DNA of 64,000 nt from Acidimicrobiales bacterium (GTDB lineage: Bacteria > Actinomycetota > Acidimicrobiia > Acidimicrobiales > VFJN01), in contig DATHJB010000075.1 of the NCBI GenBank assembly GCA_035316325.1, positions 1 to 64,000 on the forward strand. The letters run 5' to 3'. Shown in pieces: positions 1-7,989 of the stretch. How positions within the stretch are numbered: the first letter of the stretch is position 1; each line of letters opens with the position of its first letter. The translations under genes were made by a program, and so were the position numbers. The notes beneath the pieces were generated by a model. That model saw only the letters and a program-made list of their open reading frames with translations, ran no database searches and was not told the DNA's origin.

Positions 1-104
1 ACGCCGGGTCGTTCGTGCGCCTCCGCCCCTACGCGGTCTCGGGTTCCCTCGGAGGGCGCAACCCGCTGGCCGACGGGGTGCTCGCGCCCGCCGACCTCAG
101 CTGA
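1..104 (+). CDS. C-terminal fragment of an unidentified protein
   Basis: The third reading frame is open from the left edge and stops at TGA 102-104, giving 33 residues that end in VLAPADLS. Codon use looks like the neighbours, and the frame ends 69 bp before the convergent HxlR gene, as a real gene end would. The fragment carries no motif I recognise, so no function is assigned. The alternative is a chance open frame in GC-rich DNA. Confidence 0.45.
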   Translation, partial: AGSFVRLRPYAVSGSLGGRNPLADGVLAPADLS

Positions 105-173
105 CCGGCGCCAGCGCCCGCAGCGTCGTGCTGTCGGCGGCGGGCGCGAGCAGGTCGCTCCCGGCGCCGAGAC

Positions 174-650
174 TCACTCGCGAACCGGGACGAAGTCGGG
201 GTCGGTGGCGCCGGGGCCGGGGAGGGGCTCGACGTCGGGGCCCAGGACCCGCTCGCCGCAGGATGCGCAGTGGGGCACCAGCTCCGTGCGGTGGCCGCAG
301 GTCGTGTGGAGCAGGTCGACCGGGGCGCCGTTCGGCGCGGCCCAGCGGTCGCCCCACTGGCGCATGGCGTTGGTGACGTTCCACAGGTCGCGGCCCTTGG
401 CGGTGGGTTGGTAGTCGTAGCGGGGCGGGTGCTCGCTGTAGGCGACCCGCTCGAGCACGCCCTGGTCGACGAGGTGGCCGAGGCGCTGGTTGAGGATGTT
501 GCGGGAGATGTCGAGGCGTCGCTGGAAGTCGTCGAAGCGGGACACGCCCAGCAGCGCGTCGCGCACGATCAGCATGCTCCACCAGTCGCCGACGGCCTCC
601 AGGCACTGGGCGATCGAGCAGTTGACGTCGTGGAAGCTCTTCCTGCGCAC
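174..650 (-). CDS. HxlR-family transcriptional regulator
   Basis: This is a 158-residue winged-helix regulator. Residues 10-100 match the HxlR/MarR-like fold: an early Cys (NCSIAQCLE), the WSMLIVRDALLG helix, the recognition region around SRNILNQRL, and the wing before YxPTAKG. The C-terminus has CGH and CASCG, which could hold a metal or act as a thiol sensor; HxlR proteins such as HypR and YodB sense electrophiles through cysteines. The start is GTG 650, with a TANNNT hexamer six bases upstream and no Shine-Dalgarno, so the mRNA looks leaderless. It is divergent from the Fe-S protein gene at 677 with only 26 bp between start codons, so it probably controls that gene and itself. Family assignment is confident; the ligand is unknown. 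Confidence 0.9.
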   Translation of the reverse strand: MRRKSFHDVNCSIAQCLEAVGDWWSMLIVRDALLGVSRFDDFQRRLDISRNILNQRLGHLVDQGVLERVAYSEHPPRYDYQPTAKGRDLWNVTNAMRQWGDRWAAPNGAPVDLLHTTCGHRTELVPHCASCGERVLGPDVEPLPGPGATDPDFVPVRE

Positions 651-656
651 GGCGAC

Positions 657-662
657 ACTGTA
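657..662 (-). promoter_or_regulatory. -10 element of the HxlR gene, leaderless type
   Basis: On the minus strand TACAGT is followed by six bases and then the GTG start at 650. A transcript starting at the GTG would have no 5' leader. The hexamer sits back to back with the -10 element of the divergent gene at 664-669, so the two promoters overlap. Confidence 0.5.
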
Positions 663-663
663 G

Positions 664-669
664 TACCCT
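664..669 (+). promoter_or_regulatory. -10 element of the Fe-S protein gene, leaderless type
   Basis: TACCCT is followed by seven bases and then ATG 677. No Shine-Dalgarno precedes the ATG, so transcription probably begins at the start codon itself. Confidence 0.5.
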
Positions 670-670
670 A

Positions 671-687
671 CGTTCTATGATGGAACG
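671..687. promoter_or_regulatory. Inverted repeat over the start codon, candidate HxlR operator
   Basis: CGTTC, a 7-bp spacer, then GAACG form a perfect 5-bp inverted repeat that spans the ATG at 677. A protein bound here would cover the transcription start of the rightward gene and adjoin both -10 elements. The HxlR protein encoded next door is the natural candidate. The repeat is short, so this is inference. Confidence 0.4.
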
Positions 688-1744
688 GACTGGCCGGTAC
701 GACGACCACCCGACCGTGCGCAAGGTCCGCGAGCGGGGCGCGGCGGGCGGGGAGGCCGGTCCAGTCGACGCCGGCTGGCTGCGGCAGGTGTGCCTCGACG
801 CGGGCGCCGACGACGTCGGCTTCGTGTCGATCGATCACCCCGACCTCGCCGAGGAGCGCCGTTACATCGACGAGCTGATGCCCGGCATCCGCACGCTCGT
901 CGGCTTCGTGGTGCGCTCCAACGTCGACAACCTGCGCAGCCCCGCCCGCGCCACCGCCAACCTGGAGTTCCACACGTCGTACGACGCCGTCGACCACGTC
1001 GGCCGGCGCATCGCCCGGGCGCTGCAGAAGCGCGGCATCCGGGCGGCCAACCCCGCGGCCGGCTTCCCGCAGGAGATGCACCGCTTCCCCGACCACGCCT
1101 GGTCGATACCGCACAAGCGGGTGGCCGTCGCCGCCGGGCTGGGCCAGATGGGCATCCACCGCAACGTGATCCACCCGCGCTTCGGCAACTTCGTCGTGCT
1201 CGGCACCGTCGCCACCCGGGCCGAGGTGTCGCACTACGACGCCCCCATCGACTTCAACCCCTGCCTGGAGTGCAAGCTGTGCGTGGCGGTGTGCCCGGTC
1301 GGCGCCATCGCCGACGACGGGTCGTTCGACTTCTTCGCCTGCTACAACCACAACTGCCGCGAGTTCATGAGCGGCTTCGTCGACTGGGTGCAGACGGTGG
1401 CCGACAGCGACGACGCCGCCGACTACCGCAGCCGGGTCACCGACGCCGAGACGGTGTCGATGTGGCAGAGCCTCTCCTTCAAGGCCGACTACAAGGCGGC
1501 CTACTGCATGGCGGTGTGCCCCGCGGGCGAGGACGTGATCGGCCCCTGGCTCCGCGACCGTCGCGCTCACATGGCCGACGTGGTCCGGCCGCTGCAGCAC
1601 AAGGAGGAGACGATCTACGTCACCGCCGACAGCCCCGCCGGTGCCCACGTCGCCCGCCACTTCCCCCGCAAGCAGGTGAAGGTGGTCGACCCGGGGCTCG
1701 TGCCGCCGCCGTCCCGGACGGGTGACGCGCCCCCGGCTGAGTGA
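677..1744 (+). CDS. 4Fe-4S protein of the QueG/reductive-dehalogenase-like family
   Basis: This 355-residue protein carries a ferredoxin-type motif CLECKLCVAVCP (about residues 196-207) and a later Cys set (CYNHNC, then YCMAVCP) that could complete a second 4Fe-4S cluster. This arrangement is seen in epoxyqueuosine-reductase-like and reductive-dehalogenase-like proteins. The N-terminal half has the matching cobalamin-reductase-like layout (GIRTLVGFVV; GLGQMGIHRN), although the cobalamin ligand cannot be confirmed by eye. There is no Tat signal or membrane segment, so it should be cytoplasmic. Control is probably by the divergent HxlR protein. An electron-transfer or reductive role is likely; the substrate is unknown. 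A second in-frame ATG at 680 is an equally possible start. Confidence 0.8.
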   Translation: MMERTGRYDDHPTVRKVRERGAAGGEAGPVDAGWLRQVCLDAGADDVGFVSIDHPDLAEERRYIDELMPGIRTLVGFVVRSNVDNLRSPARATANLEFHTSYDAVDHVGRRIARALQKRGIRAANPAAGFPQEMHRFPDHAWSIPHKRVAVAAGLGQMGIHRNVIHPRFGNFVVLGTVATRAEVSHYDAPIDFNPCLECKLCVAVCPVGAIADDGSFDFFACYNHNCREFMSGFVDWVQTVADSDDAADYRSRVTDAETVSMWQSLSFKADYKAAYCMAVCPAGEDVIGPWLRDRRAHMADVVRPLQHKEETIYVTADSPAGAHVARHFPRKQVKVVDPGLVPPPSRTGDAPPAE

Positions 1745-1841
1745 CCAAGGTCACGTAACCAGGCGGGCACTGCCCTTTCAACGCTGCTCGTGGTCGTGGA
1801 TAATGGCTGTTATCAGCAGCAACGGACCTTCCGGGGGAACC

Positions 1842-2960
1842 ATGTCGGTCGACGAGCACGCCACCAACAAGGACCTGATTGGTCGCGACGAGATCAACGA
1901 CCTCGAAGCGATCCTCTCGGTCTCGAACACCGACGTGAACGAAGCCATCCACGCGGTGCAGGACAACGCCGACGCGATCTTCACGTGGGACTACGAGAAG
2001 GGCCAGCGTCCGGCCCTCAACAAGCTCTACGAGAAGGCCAAGCACTCCCAGTGGAACGGCGAGACCGACCTCCCCTGGGACACCGAGGTCGACCTGCTCA
2101 AGAACGCCGAGCTGCAGCGGCTCCAGTTCGCCGACATGCGCGGCGACCTCACCGGCTCGCCGTTCGAGAACTTCACCGACGAGCAGTTCAACGACTTCTC
2201 GATCGAGTCCGACAACTGGACCCTGAGCCAGTTCATGCACGGCGAGCAGGGTGCGCTGCTGTGCACGGCGAAGATCGTGGAGACGGTGCCGTGGATCGAC
2301 GCGAAGTACTACGCGGCCACGCAGGTGATGGACGAGGCCCGGCACGTCGAGGTGTTCGCCAAGTACCTCGACGAGAAGCACGAGGGCCACTACCCGATCA
2401 ACGCCCACCTGAAGATGCTGCTCGACGACATCATCAACGACAGCCGCTGGGACATGACCTACCTGGGCATGCAGATCATGGTCGAGGGCCTGGCCCTGGC
2501 GGCGTTCGGCTTCATGCAGCAGATGACGCCCGACCCGCTGCTCAAGCAGCTGCTGCGCTACGTGATGGCCGACGAGGCCCGTCACGTCGCCTTCGGGGTG
2601 CTGTCGCTCAAGGAGTTCTACAACGAGCTGTCCACGCCCGAGATCCGGGAGCGCCAGGAGTTCGCCTTCGAGGCGGCGATCCGGATGCGCGACCGGTTCC
2701 TCCAGCAGGAGGTGTGGGAGCGGATGGAGATCAACCCCCGCGACGTCCTCCCGCTGGTCCAGGCCGACCCGGGCCGCCAGCTCTTCCAGCAGATGCTGTT
2801 CTCGAAGATCGTGCCCAACTGCCGCAAGCTCGGCCTGATCGACGCCGGCGACGCCTGGCTGCGACGGCGGTTCGAGGAGATGGGCGTGATCCAGTTCGAG
2901 ACCTGGGAGGACACCGGCGAGGAGTACGAGAAGCTCCAGGTCGAGCTCCCGGCCAGCTAG
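1842..2960 (+). CDS. Ferritin-like diiron protein (R2-like oxygenase)
   Basis: This 372-residue, mainly helical protein has a full set of carboxylate-bridged diiron ligands in the expected order: Glu in HGEQG (about residue 134), ExxH in DEARH (about 164-168), Glu in MVEGLA (about 215) and a second DEARH (about 244-248). This pattern is typical of ribonucleotide-reductase-R2-like oxidases and N-oxygenases. The start is ATG 1842 with GGGGGA 4 bases upstream; the longer frame from 1722 overlaps the preceding gene and lacks a ribosome site. The gene stands alone between an Fe-S protein and a HAD hydrolase. It probably performs an O2-dependent oxidation in the cytoplasm, and the upstream Fe-S protein could supply electrons, though that link is speculative. 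Confidence 0.8.
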   Translation: MSVDEHATNKDLIGRDEINDLEAILSVSNTDVNEAIHAVQDNADAIFTWDYEKGQRPALNKLYEKAKHSQWNGETDLPWDTEVDLLKNAELQRLQFADMRGDLTGSPFENFTDEQFNDFSIESDNWTLSQFMHGEQGALLCTAKIVETVPWIDAKYYAATQVMDEARHVEVFAKYLDEKHEGHYPINAHLKMLLDDIINDSRWDMTYLGMQIMVEGLALAAFGFMQQMTPDPLLKQLLRYVMADEARHVAFGVLSLKEFYNELSTPEIRERQEFAFEAAIRMRDRFLQQEVWERMEINPRDVLPLVQADPGRQLFQQMLFSKIVPNCRKLGLIDAGDAWLRRRFEEMGVIQFETWEDTGEEYEKLQVELPAS

Positions 2961-2967
2961 CCCGGGC

Positions 2968-3594
2968 TCAGCCGAGGTCGAAGCCGACCACCGCTTCCAG
3001 CTCCCGCAGCGCCTCGTGGGGGTCGACCACCTTGATGGTGGTCATCCCCAGGGCCCGCGCCGGCTTCAGGTTGATGCCGAGGTCGTCGAGGAACACGGCC
3101 TCGGTCGGGTCGACGCCCAGCTTGTCGCACACCAGCCCGTAGATGGCCGGGTCGGGCTTGCGCAGGCCCACCTGGCTCGACTCGACGATCACGTCGAAGT
3201 GGGCGAGCACGTCGGCGAACGGTCCGGGCGCGTCACCGCGGTCGCCCAGGACGAAGTTGTTGGTGAGCAGGGCGGTGGCGAGGTGCTCGTGGCAGCGGCG
3301 CAGCGCCTCCACCATCTCGGGGCGCAGCCGGCCCGACAGGGCGCCCAGCACGGCGTGGCCGTCGACCGGGTGGCCGGCGGCCTCCGCCTCGGCCTCGAAC
3401 AGCTCCACGAAGCCCTCGAGGTCGACCTCGCTGCGCTCCAGCCGCGCCCAGGCGTTGGTGTCCGGGTTGGTAGCGTTCAAGCGGCGGATGTGCCCCGTGG
3501 GCAGGGAGTTCTCGGCCTCGTAGCGGGCGAACGCCTCGAACGGGCTGGTGACGATCACGCCACCGAAGTCGAAGACCACCGCACGAATCGACAT
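2968..3594 (-). CDS. HAD-superfamily hydrolase, subfamily IA
   Basis: The 208-residue protein shows all HAD landmarks: the DFGGV loop with the nucleophile Asp near residue 9, the Thr/Asn of LLTNN (about 111), the Lys of RKPDP (about 145) and the FLDD metal-binding acid pair (about 168). The helical cap between residues 17 and 90 fits phosphatases of the GS-like, epoxide-hydrolase N-terminal-like and phosphoglycolate groups. The start is ATG 3594, and a TANNNT hexamer at 3603-3608 lies eight bases upstream. It diverges from the membrane protein gene at 3635. It acts on small phosphorylated or halogenated substrates; which one cannot be told. Confidence 0.88.
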   Translation of the reverse strand: MSIRAVVFDFGGVIVTSPFEAFARYEAENSLPTGHIRRLNATNPDTNAWARLERSEVDLEGFVELFEAEAEAAGHPVDGHAVLGALSGRLRPEMVEALRRCHEHLATALLTNNFVLGDRGDAPGPFADVLAHFDVIVESSQVGLRKPDPAIYGLVCDKLGVDPTEAVFLDDLGINLKPARALGMTTIKVVDPHEALRELEAVVGFDLG

Positions 3595-3602
3595 AGGATC
3601 CG

Positions 3603-3608
3603 AGCCTA
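3603..3608 (-). promoter_or_regulatory. -10-like element of the HAD hydrolase gene
   Basis: TAGGCT on the minus strand precedes ATG 3594 by eight bases, one more than in the best leaderless examples in this window. On the plus strand TAGGAT (3594-3599) may serve the divergent gene at 3635, whose ATG is preceded by AGGAG. Confidence 0.3.
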
Positions 3609-3634
3609 CGGGCGGACAGGAGTGGGACCCCGAG

Positions 3635-4519
3635 ATGACAGATTCAGGTTGGCAGTACCCCGGCGGTGAGCCGCCGTCGGGCAGCGGTCCGTACGGCGCT
3701 CCGCCGCCGCAACCACCGCAACCGCCGCCGCAACCACCGCCAGCCTCCCCGTCGGGAGCGAGCTGGGGCCAGCCGGGCTACGGAGGCCCGGAGCCGCCGC
3801 CCCCGCCGCCCCAGCGGAGCTGGCCGATCGTCGCCCTCGTCGGCGCCGTGGTCCTACTGGTGGCCGCCATCGTCGGCGTGGTCGTCACGTCCGACAGCGG
3901 CGACGACACGGCCACCGACGACACGACCGAGACCACGGAATCCTCCGACACGACGGAGGAGGACCCCGACGAACCCGACGAGCCCAGCGACCCGGGCGCC
4001 TTCGTCGACGACGAGGGCGGCTACTCCGTCACCATGCCCGACTCCTGGGCGTACAGCTCGCTGCACGGCGACCTGAGCCAGGTCGGCAGCCAGATGTTCC
4101 CCGACGACCCGGCCAAGGCCGACCTTGCGCAGCAGTCCGCCTCGGCGCTGCCGCGGGCGATCATCTTCTACGGCGTGGTCGCCGACGAGGTCGGCGACGC
4201 CTTCGTCACCAACGTCAACGTCAACGTGACGAGCACGCCCGGCGCCGGCGACCTCAGCTACGACGAGTTCTCGTCCCAGGTGAAGCAGGGGATCGGCACC
4301 ATCGGGGCCACGGTCACCGCCGACGAGCCGTTCACGCTCGCCGGCACCGACGGCGTGCGGGTGGAGTTCGACTACGACCCGTCGCTGGGCGCCTCGGGCG
4401 TCCAGTACTCGGCGGTCATCGACGACCAGCTGTGGGTGGTCAACTTCGCCAGCGCGGACTCCGACAGCCACACCGCCGAGTTCGACGAGATCGCCTCGTC
4501 GTTCGAGGTCACCGGCTGA
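3635..4519 (+). CDS. Proline-rich single-pass membrane protein with extracellular domain
   Basis: The 294-residue protein has a cytoplasmic Pro/Gly/Gln-rich N-terminus (1-65), one transmembrane helix rich in Val/Ile/Ala (about 70-92), an acidic Thr/Asp/Glu linker (93-135) and a C-terminal extracellular domain (about 136-294). The last part has the length and pattern of PsbP/LpqN-like domains of actinobacterial surface proteins, but I cannot prove that. The start chosen is ATG 3635 with AGGAG upstream; the longer frame from 3548 would overlap the divergent HAD gene. It could bind a surface ligand or interact with the cell wall. Confidence 0.75.
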   Translation: MTDSGWQYPGGEPPSGSGPYGAPPPQPPQPPPQPPPASPSGASWGQPGYGGPEPPPPPPQRSWPIVALVGAVVLLVAAIVGVVVTSDSGDDTATDDTTETTESSDTTEEDPDEPDEPSDPGAFVDDEGGYSVTMPDSWAYSSLHGDLSQVGSQMFPDDPAKADLAQQSASALPRAIIFYGVVADEVGDAFVTNVNVNVTSTPGAGDLSYDEFSSQVKQGIGTIGATVTADEPFTLAGTDGVRVEFDYDPSLGASGVQYSAVIDDQLWVVNFASADSDSHTAEFDEIASSFEVTG

Positions 4520-4552
4520 GACGTCGCCGACCGGTCGTGGCGGGCTCAGCCG
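4513..4552. terminator. Shared hairpin between convergent genes
   Basis: CGGCTGAG at 4513-4520 and CTCAGCCG at 4545-4552 are perfectly complementary and enclose an inner palindrome, CGACCGGTCG. The stop codons of both convergent genes lie in the arms. No T-tract follows, so it would act as a GC-rich, U-tract-less bidirectional terminator. Confidence 0.45.
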
Positions 4553-5895
4553 CCCACGAAGTCGCGGGCCACGGCCTCCCACAGCTCGGTGGAGAGGCGC
4601 AGCGACTCCACGTCGACGCGCTCGTCGTCGCCGTGGAACATCTTGCCGAACTCCTCGAAGGTCACCTTCTCGCTGAACAGCCCGAAGCCGTAGGCGGTGG
4701 CACCCAGCCGGCGGAAGAAGCGGGCGTCGGTCGCCCCGACGCTCAGCATCGGCACCAGGTGGCTGCCCGAGTAGAAGACCTTGCTGACCCGGTCGAGCGT
4801 GTCCCACAGCGGCGTGTCGGCCGACGAGCTGGTGGACGGGTCGTCGTGCGACTCCACCATCTCCACCCGGTCCGCCAGGTCGCCCAGCGCCTCGTCGAGC
4901 ATCGCCTGCACGTCGGGGAGCGTCTGCCCGGGCAGCGTGCGGATGTCGACCTGCAGGTCGACCTGGTCGGGGATCACGTTGGTCTTGGTGCCGCCGTGGG
5001 CCACGGTCGGGGCGAACGTGGCGTGGGTGCAGGCGTGGAACTGGCGGGCCATGCCCACCGGCAGGCCCTCGAGGCTGTCGACGAAGCGGTCGGGGTCGAG
5101 CAGGGGAGCGGTCATCTCGTCGGGCAGGTCCATGCCGTCGAGGAAGCGCCGCCAGGTCTCGTGGATGCGGGTGGCGGGGCGGTACGCGGCGATGCGGCGC
5201 ACCACCTCGGCCGCCGTGACCAGGGCGTTGTCGGTTGCCCAGGGGAGCGACGCGTGGCCCGGCGTGCCCTTCACCCGCAACGTGCACCAGCACGAGCCCT
5301 TCTCACCCACCAGCACCGGCAGCCGGGTCTCGCCGCCGCCGCCCCGGATGGGGATGCCGCCCGACTCGGTGATCACGAAGTCGGAGCCCACCGCGTCGAG
5401 CTCGTGGCGGGCCAGGTGCTCGGCGCCGTAGGTGCCCAGGGCCTCCTCGTCGGCGACCGCCAGGTACGTCAGCGTGCCCTCGGGCTTCCAGCCCGACGCG
5501 GCGAGGCGGCGGGTGGCGACGGCCATGGAGGCGGTGAGGTTCAGCATGTCGACCGCGCCCCGGCCCCAGACCTCGCCGTCGATCAGGTCACCGCCGAACG
5601 GGTCGTGGCGCCAGCGGTCGGCGTTGGCGGGGACCACGTCGGTGTGGCCCATCAGCAGCAGGCCCGGCGCGTCGGGGCGGCTGCCCTCGATGCGGGCGAC
5701 CAGGCTGCCCCGGCCGGGCTCCGGTTCGTAGCGCTCGAGGTCGATCCCACTGCCGGCGAAGTAGTCGGCCAGGAGGTCGGCGCTGCGCACCTCGTGCCCG
5801 CTGGCGACCGTCCCGTCGTTCACACAGGCGTTGCGGATCAGATGCTGCAGCAGGTCGGTGACCTCGCCGCTCACGTCGGTCGTCACGTCAGCCAT
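4546..5895 (-). CDS. M20-family metallopeptidase
   Basis: This 449-residue cytoplasmic enzyme is of the ArgE/DapE/CPG2 type. It shows the first zinc ligand motif GHTDVVPAN (about residues 82-90), the bridging Asp in WGRGAVDMLN (about 113-119), and the catalytic Glu pair DEEALG followed by a His ligand (about 147-160). The dimerisation domain between residues 190 and 330 includes GTPGHAS. The family hydrolyses amide bonds of N-acyl amino acids or di/tripeptides with two zinc ions. The start is ATG 5895, preceded by a leaderless-type TACCGT. It stands alone, so the substrate is not indicated. Confidence 0.9.
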   Translation of the reverse strand: MADVTTDVSGEVTDLLQHLIRNACVNDGTVASGHEVRSADLLADYFAGSGIDLERYEPEPGRGSLVARIEGSRPDAPGLLLMGHTDVVPANADRWRHDPFGGDLIDGEVWGRGAVDMLNLTASMAVATRRLAASGWKPEGTLTYLAVADEEALGTYGAEHLARHELDAVGSDFVITESGGIPIRGGGGETRLPVLVGEKGSCWCTLRVKGTPGHASLPWATDNALVTAAEVVRRIAAYRPATRIHETWRRFLDGMDLPDEMTAPLLDPDRFVDSLEGLPVGMARQFHACTHATFAPTVAHGGTKTNVIPDQVDLQVDIRTLPGQTLPDVQAMLDEALGDLADRVEMVESHDDPSTSSSADTPLWDTLDRVSKVFYSGSHLVPMLSVGATDARFFRRLGATAYGFGLFSEKVTFEEFGKMFHGDDERVDVESLRLSTELWEAVARDFVGG

Positions 5896-5902
5896 TCGGC
5901 GG

Positions 5903-5908
5903 ACGGTA
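5903..5908 (-). promoter_or_regulatory. -10 element of the M20 peptidase gene, leaderless type
   Basis: TACCGT on the minus strand is followed by seven bases and ATG 5895. No Shine-Dalgarno is visible. Confidence 0.5.
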
Positions 5909-5966
5909 CTGCGCAGGTGGGCGAGTCCGCCGTTCGTGCCGGCCCGTCTGGTTCAATGCTTGCGAG

Positions 5967-7157
5967 ATGGCGCCCCGACCTGCACGTGAACAGCCGCACG
6001 ATGCGTCCCCCCGAGTGCGACGCCACGTAGTCGTCGACGGGTCGAACATCGCCACCGAGGGTCGCGATGCCCCGAGCCTGTCGCAGCTCGACGAGGCCGT
6101 GCAGGCGTACATGCGCGAGTACGGGCCCGAGATCGTCACGGTGGTGGTCGACGCCACCTTCCCCAACCGCATCGCCCGCAACGAGCGCGACGTGTACGAG
6201 GCCGCGGCGGTCGCCGGCGAGATCATCACGCCCCCGGCCGGCGCGATCGGGCGGGGCGACGCGTTCATCCTCCAGATCGCCGACCGGGCCGACGCCACCA
6301 TCCTGTCCAACGACTCCTTCCAGGAGTTCCACGGCCAGTTCGACTGGCTGTTCGACCCGGGGCGCCTGGTGGGCGGCAAGCCCGTGCCCCACGTCGGCTG
6401 GGTGTTCATGGACCGCTCGCCGGTGCGGGGACCGCTGAGCCGCCGCTCGGTCAGCGCCGCCAAGCGGTCCGGTGACACCCCTGACGTCGCCAAGGCCACG
6501 AAGCGGGCGACGAAGGCGACCAAGGACACCAAGGCCGACAAGCCGCCGAAGGACGACAAGCCCAAGGCCGCCAAGGCGACGAAGGCCTCCAAGGCGGCGA
6601 GGGCCGAGTCCCCGGCGCCGACGCCGGCGCCCAAGCGGGCGCGCGGCGCGGAGAACGGGCCGGTCAAGGCGCCCGCCGTGGGCACGCCGGCGCCGGCCAA
6701 CGACGCCCTGCCGTTCATCGAGTTCGTCGGCGCCCACCCCGTCGGCAGCCTGGTCCAGGCCGTGGTCGAGCAGTTCAGCTCCCACGGCGCCTACGCCCGG
6801 GTCGGCCCGGTGCAGGCGTACCTGCCGTTGAAGTACCTCGCCAACCCGGCGCCCCGCAGCGCCAAGCAGGTGCTGCGGCTGGGGGAGACCCGCGACTTCG
6901 TGGTGGTCTCGGTCGACGCCACCCGCCGCGGCGTCGACCTCGCCGTCCTCGGCGTCGAGCTGCCGACCCAGGCCGACGGCGCCGGTGGTCCGATCGAGGC
7001 ACCCGCGCCGGTCGACCCGCCACCGAAGAAGAAGGCCGCGGCGCGGAAGAAGGCGGCGCCCGCCAAGGCGCCGGCTGCGAAGAAAGCTGCCAAGAAGCAG
7101 GCGGTCCCCAAGAAAGCCGCCAAGAAGGCCACGGCCGCGAAACGCTCGGTAGGTTGA
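5967..7157 (+). CDS. NYN-domain RNase fused to S1-like domain and Lys/Ala-rich tail
   Basis: This 396-residue protein has four parts. Residues 18-150 form a NYN/PIN nuclease domain resembling the Zc3h12a (regnase) type: VVDGSNIA, VVVDATF, GRGDAFI and ILSNDSFQEF supply the expected acidic metal ligands. Residues 155-230 are a Lys/Ala/Thr/Pro linker. Residues 245-320 look like an S1 RNA-binding fold (GSLVQAVVEQF, GAYARVG, LPLKYL). Residues 345-396 repeat AAKK and KKAA like the histone H1-like tails of actinobacterial HupB proteins. Established knowledge says NYN and S1 domains act on RNA; that the tail also binds nucleic acid is inference. Exonuclease III follows six bases downstream. The natural target is unknown. 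Confidence 0.75.
   Translation: MAPRPAREQPHDASPRVRRHVVVDGSNIATEGRDAPSLSQLDEAVQAYMREYGPEIVTVVVDATFPNRIARNERDVYEAAAVAGEIITPPAGAIGRGDAFILQIADRADATILSNDSFQEFHGQFDWLFDPGRLVGGKPVPHVGWVFMDRSPVRGPLSRRSVSAAKRSGDTPDVAKATKRATKATKDTKADKPPKDDKPKAAKATKASKAARAESPAPTPAPKRARGAENGPVKAPAVGTPAPANDALPFIEFVGAHPVGSLVQAVVEQFSSHGAYARVGPVQAYLPLKYLANPAPRSAKQVLRLGETRDFVVVSVDATRRGVDLAVLGVELPTQADGAGGPIEAPAPVDPPPKKKAAARKKAAPAKAPAAKKAAKKQAVPKKAAKKATAAKRSVG
7150..7155 (+). promoter_or_regulatory. -10-like element before exonuclease III
   Basis: TAGGTT overlaps the stop region of the NYN gene and precedes GTG 7164 by eight bases. It may give a separate leaderless transcript in addition to read-through from upstream. Confidence 0.3.
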
Positions 7158-7163
7158 ACCGCT

Positions 7164-7979
7164 GTGCGCATCGCCACCTGGAACCTCGCCGCGCTCACGG
7201 CCGAACGCCAAGACCGCCTGCACGACTTCCTCACCTACGCCCAGCCCGACGTGCTGTGCCTCCAGGAGACCAAGCTCAGCGACGACGCCTTCCCGGCGCT
7301 CGACCTGCTCGCCCGGGGCTACGAGAGCGCCCACTTCGGTGAGGGCCGCTGGAACGGCGTCGCCATCCTCAGCCGGGTCGGGCTGGAGGATCCGCTCAAC
7401 GGCTTCGCCGACGGTGAGCCGCCCGACGCCGAGGCCCGCCTGATCAGCGCCACCTGCGGGGGCGTGCGGGTGAGCTCGGTGTACGTCCCCAACGGGCGGG
7501 CGCTCGGCCACGAGCACTACCACTACAAGCTGAGCTGGCTGGGCCGGATGGTGGCCCACCTGAAGGCCACGGCGTCGCCCGACGACGACCTGGTGGTGTG
7601 CGGCGACGTGAACGTGGCGCCCACCGACATCGACCTGTGGGACCCGGTGGCGTTCGAGGGCGAGACCCACGTGTCGCCGGAGGAGCGGGCCGCCATCGCC
7701 GCCCTGGAGGACTGGGGCCTGCACGACGTGCTGCGGGACGAGTACCCGGACGTCGAGGGCCTCTACAGCTGGTGGGACTACCGGGCCGGCCGCTTCCACA
7801 AGCGCCAGGGCATGCGGATCGATCTGATCCTGGCCACCCGGTCGCTGGCCGACAAGGTCACGTGGGCGGTGGTCGACCGCAACGCCCGCAAGGGCGTGAA
7901 ACCCAGCGACCACGCGCCCGTGCTGGCCGACTTCACCGTCGGCGCGCCCGATGCGACGGCGAGCGCGGGCACGCAGTAG
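7164..7979 (+). CDS. xth: Exodeoxyribonuclease III
   Basis: The 271-residue protein is a complete exonuclease III of the EEP fold. Visible active-site blocks are TWNLAAL (Asn), LQETKL (metal-binding Glu, about residue 32), YVPNGR (Tyr/Asn), CGDVNVAP (Asp/Asn, about 145-152), and the C-terminal RIDLIL and SDHAPV with the catalytic Asp-His pair. The enzyme is a 3'-5' exonuclease and AP endonuclease in base-excision repair. The start GTG 7164 lies six bases after the NYN gene stop, so the two may be cotranscribed. Length and motifs are standard. Confidence 0.93.
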   Translation: MRIATWNLAALTAERQDRLHDFLTYAQPDVLCLQETKLSDDAFPALDLLARGYESAHFGEGRWNGVAILSRVGLEDPLNGFADGEPPDAEARLISATCGGVRVSSVYVPNGRALGHEHYHYKLSWLGRMVAHLKATASPDDDLVVCGDVNVAPTDIDLWDPVAFEGETHVSPEERAAIAALEDWGLHDVLRDEYPDVEGLYSWWDYRAGRFHKRQGMRIDLILATRSLADKVTWAVVDRNARKGVKPSDHAPVLADFTVGAPDATASAGTQ

Positions 7980-7989
7980 GAATCGCGAC

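Noticed and set aside
668-1660. Long minus-strand open frame antisense to the Fe-S protein gene
   Set aside because: Val/Ala/His/Arg-rich translation typical of antisense frames in GC-rich genes; no motif and no plausible start.
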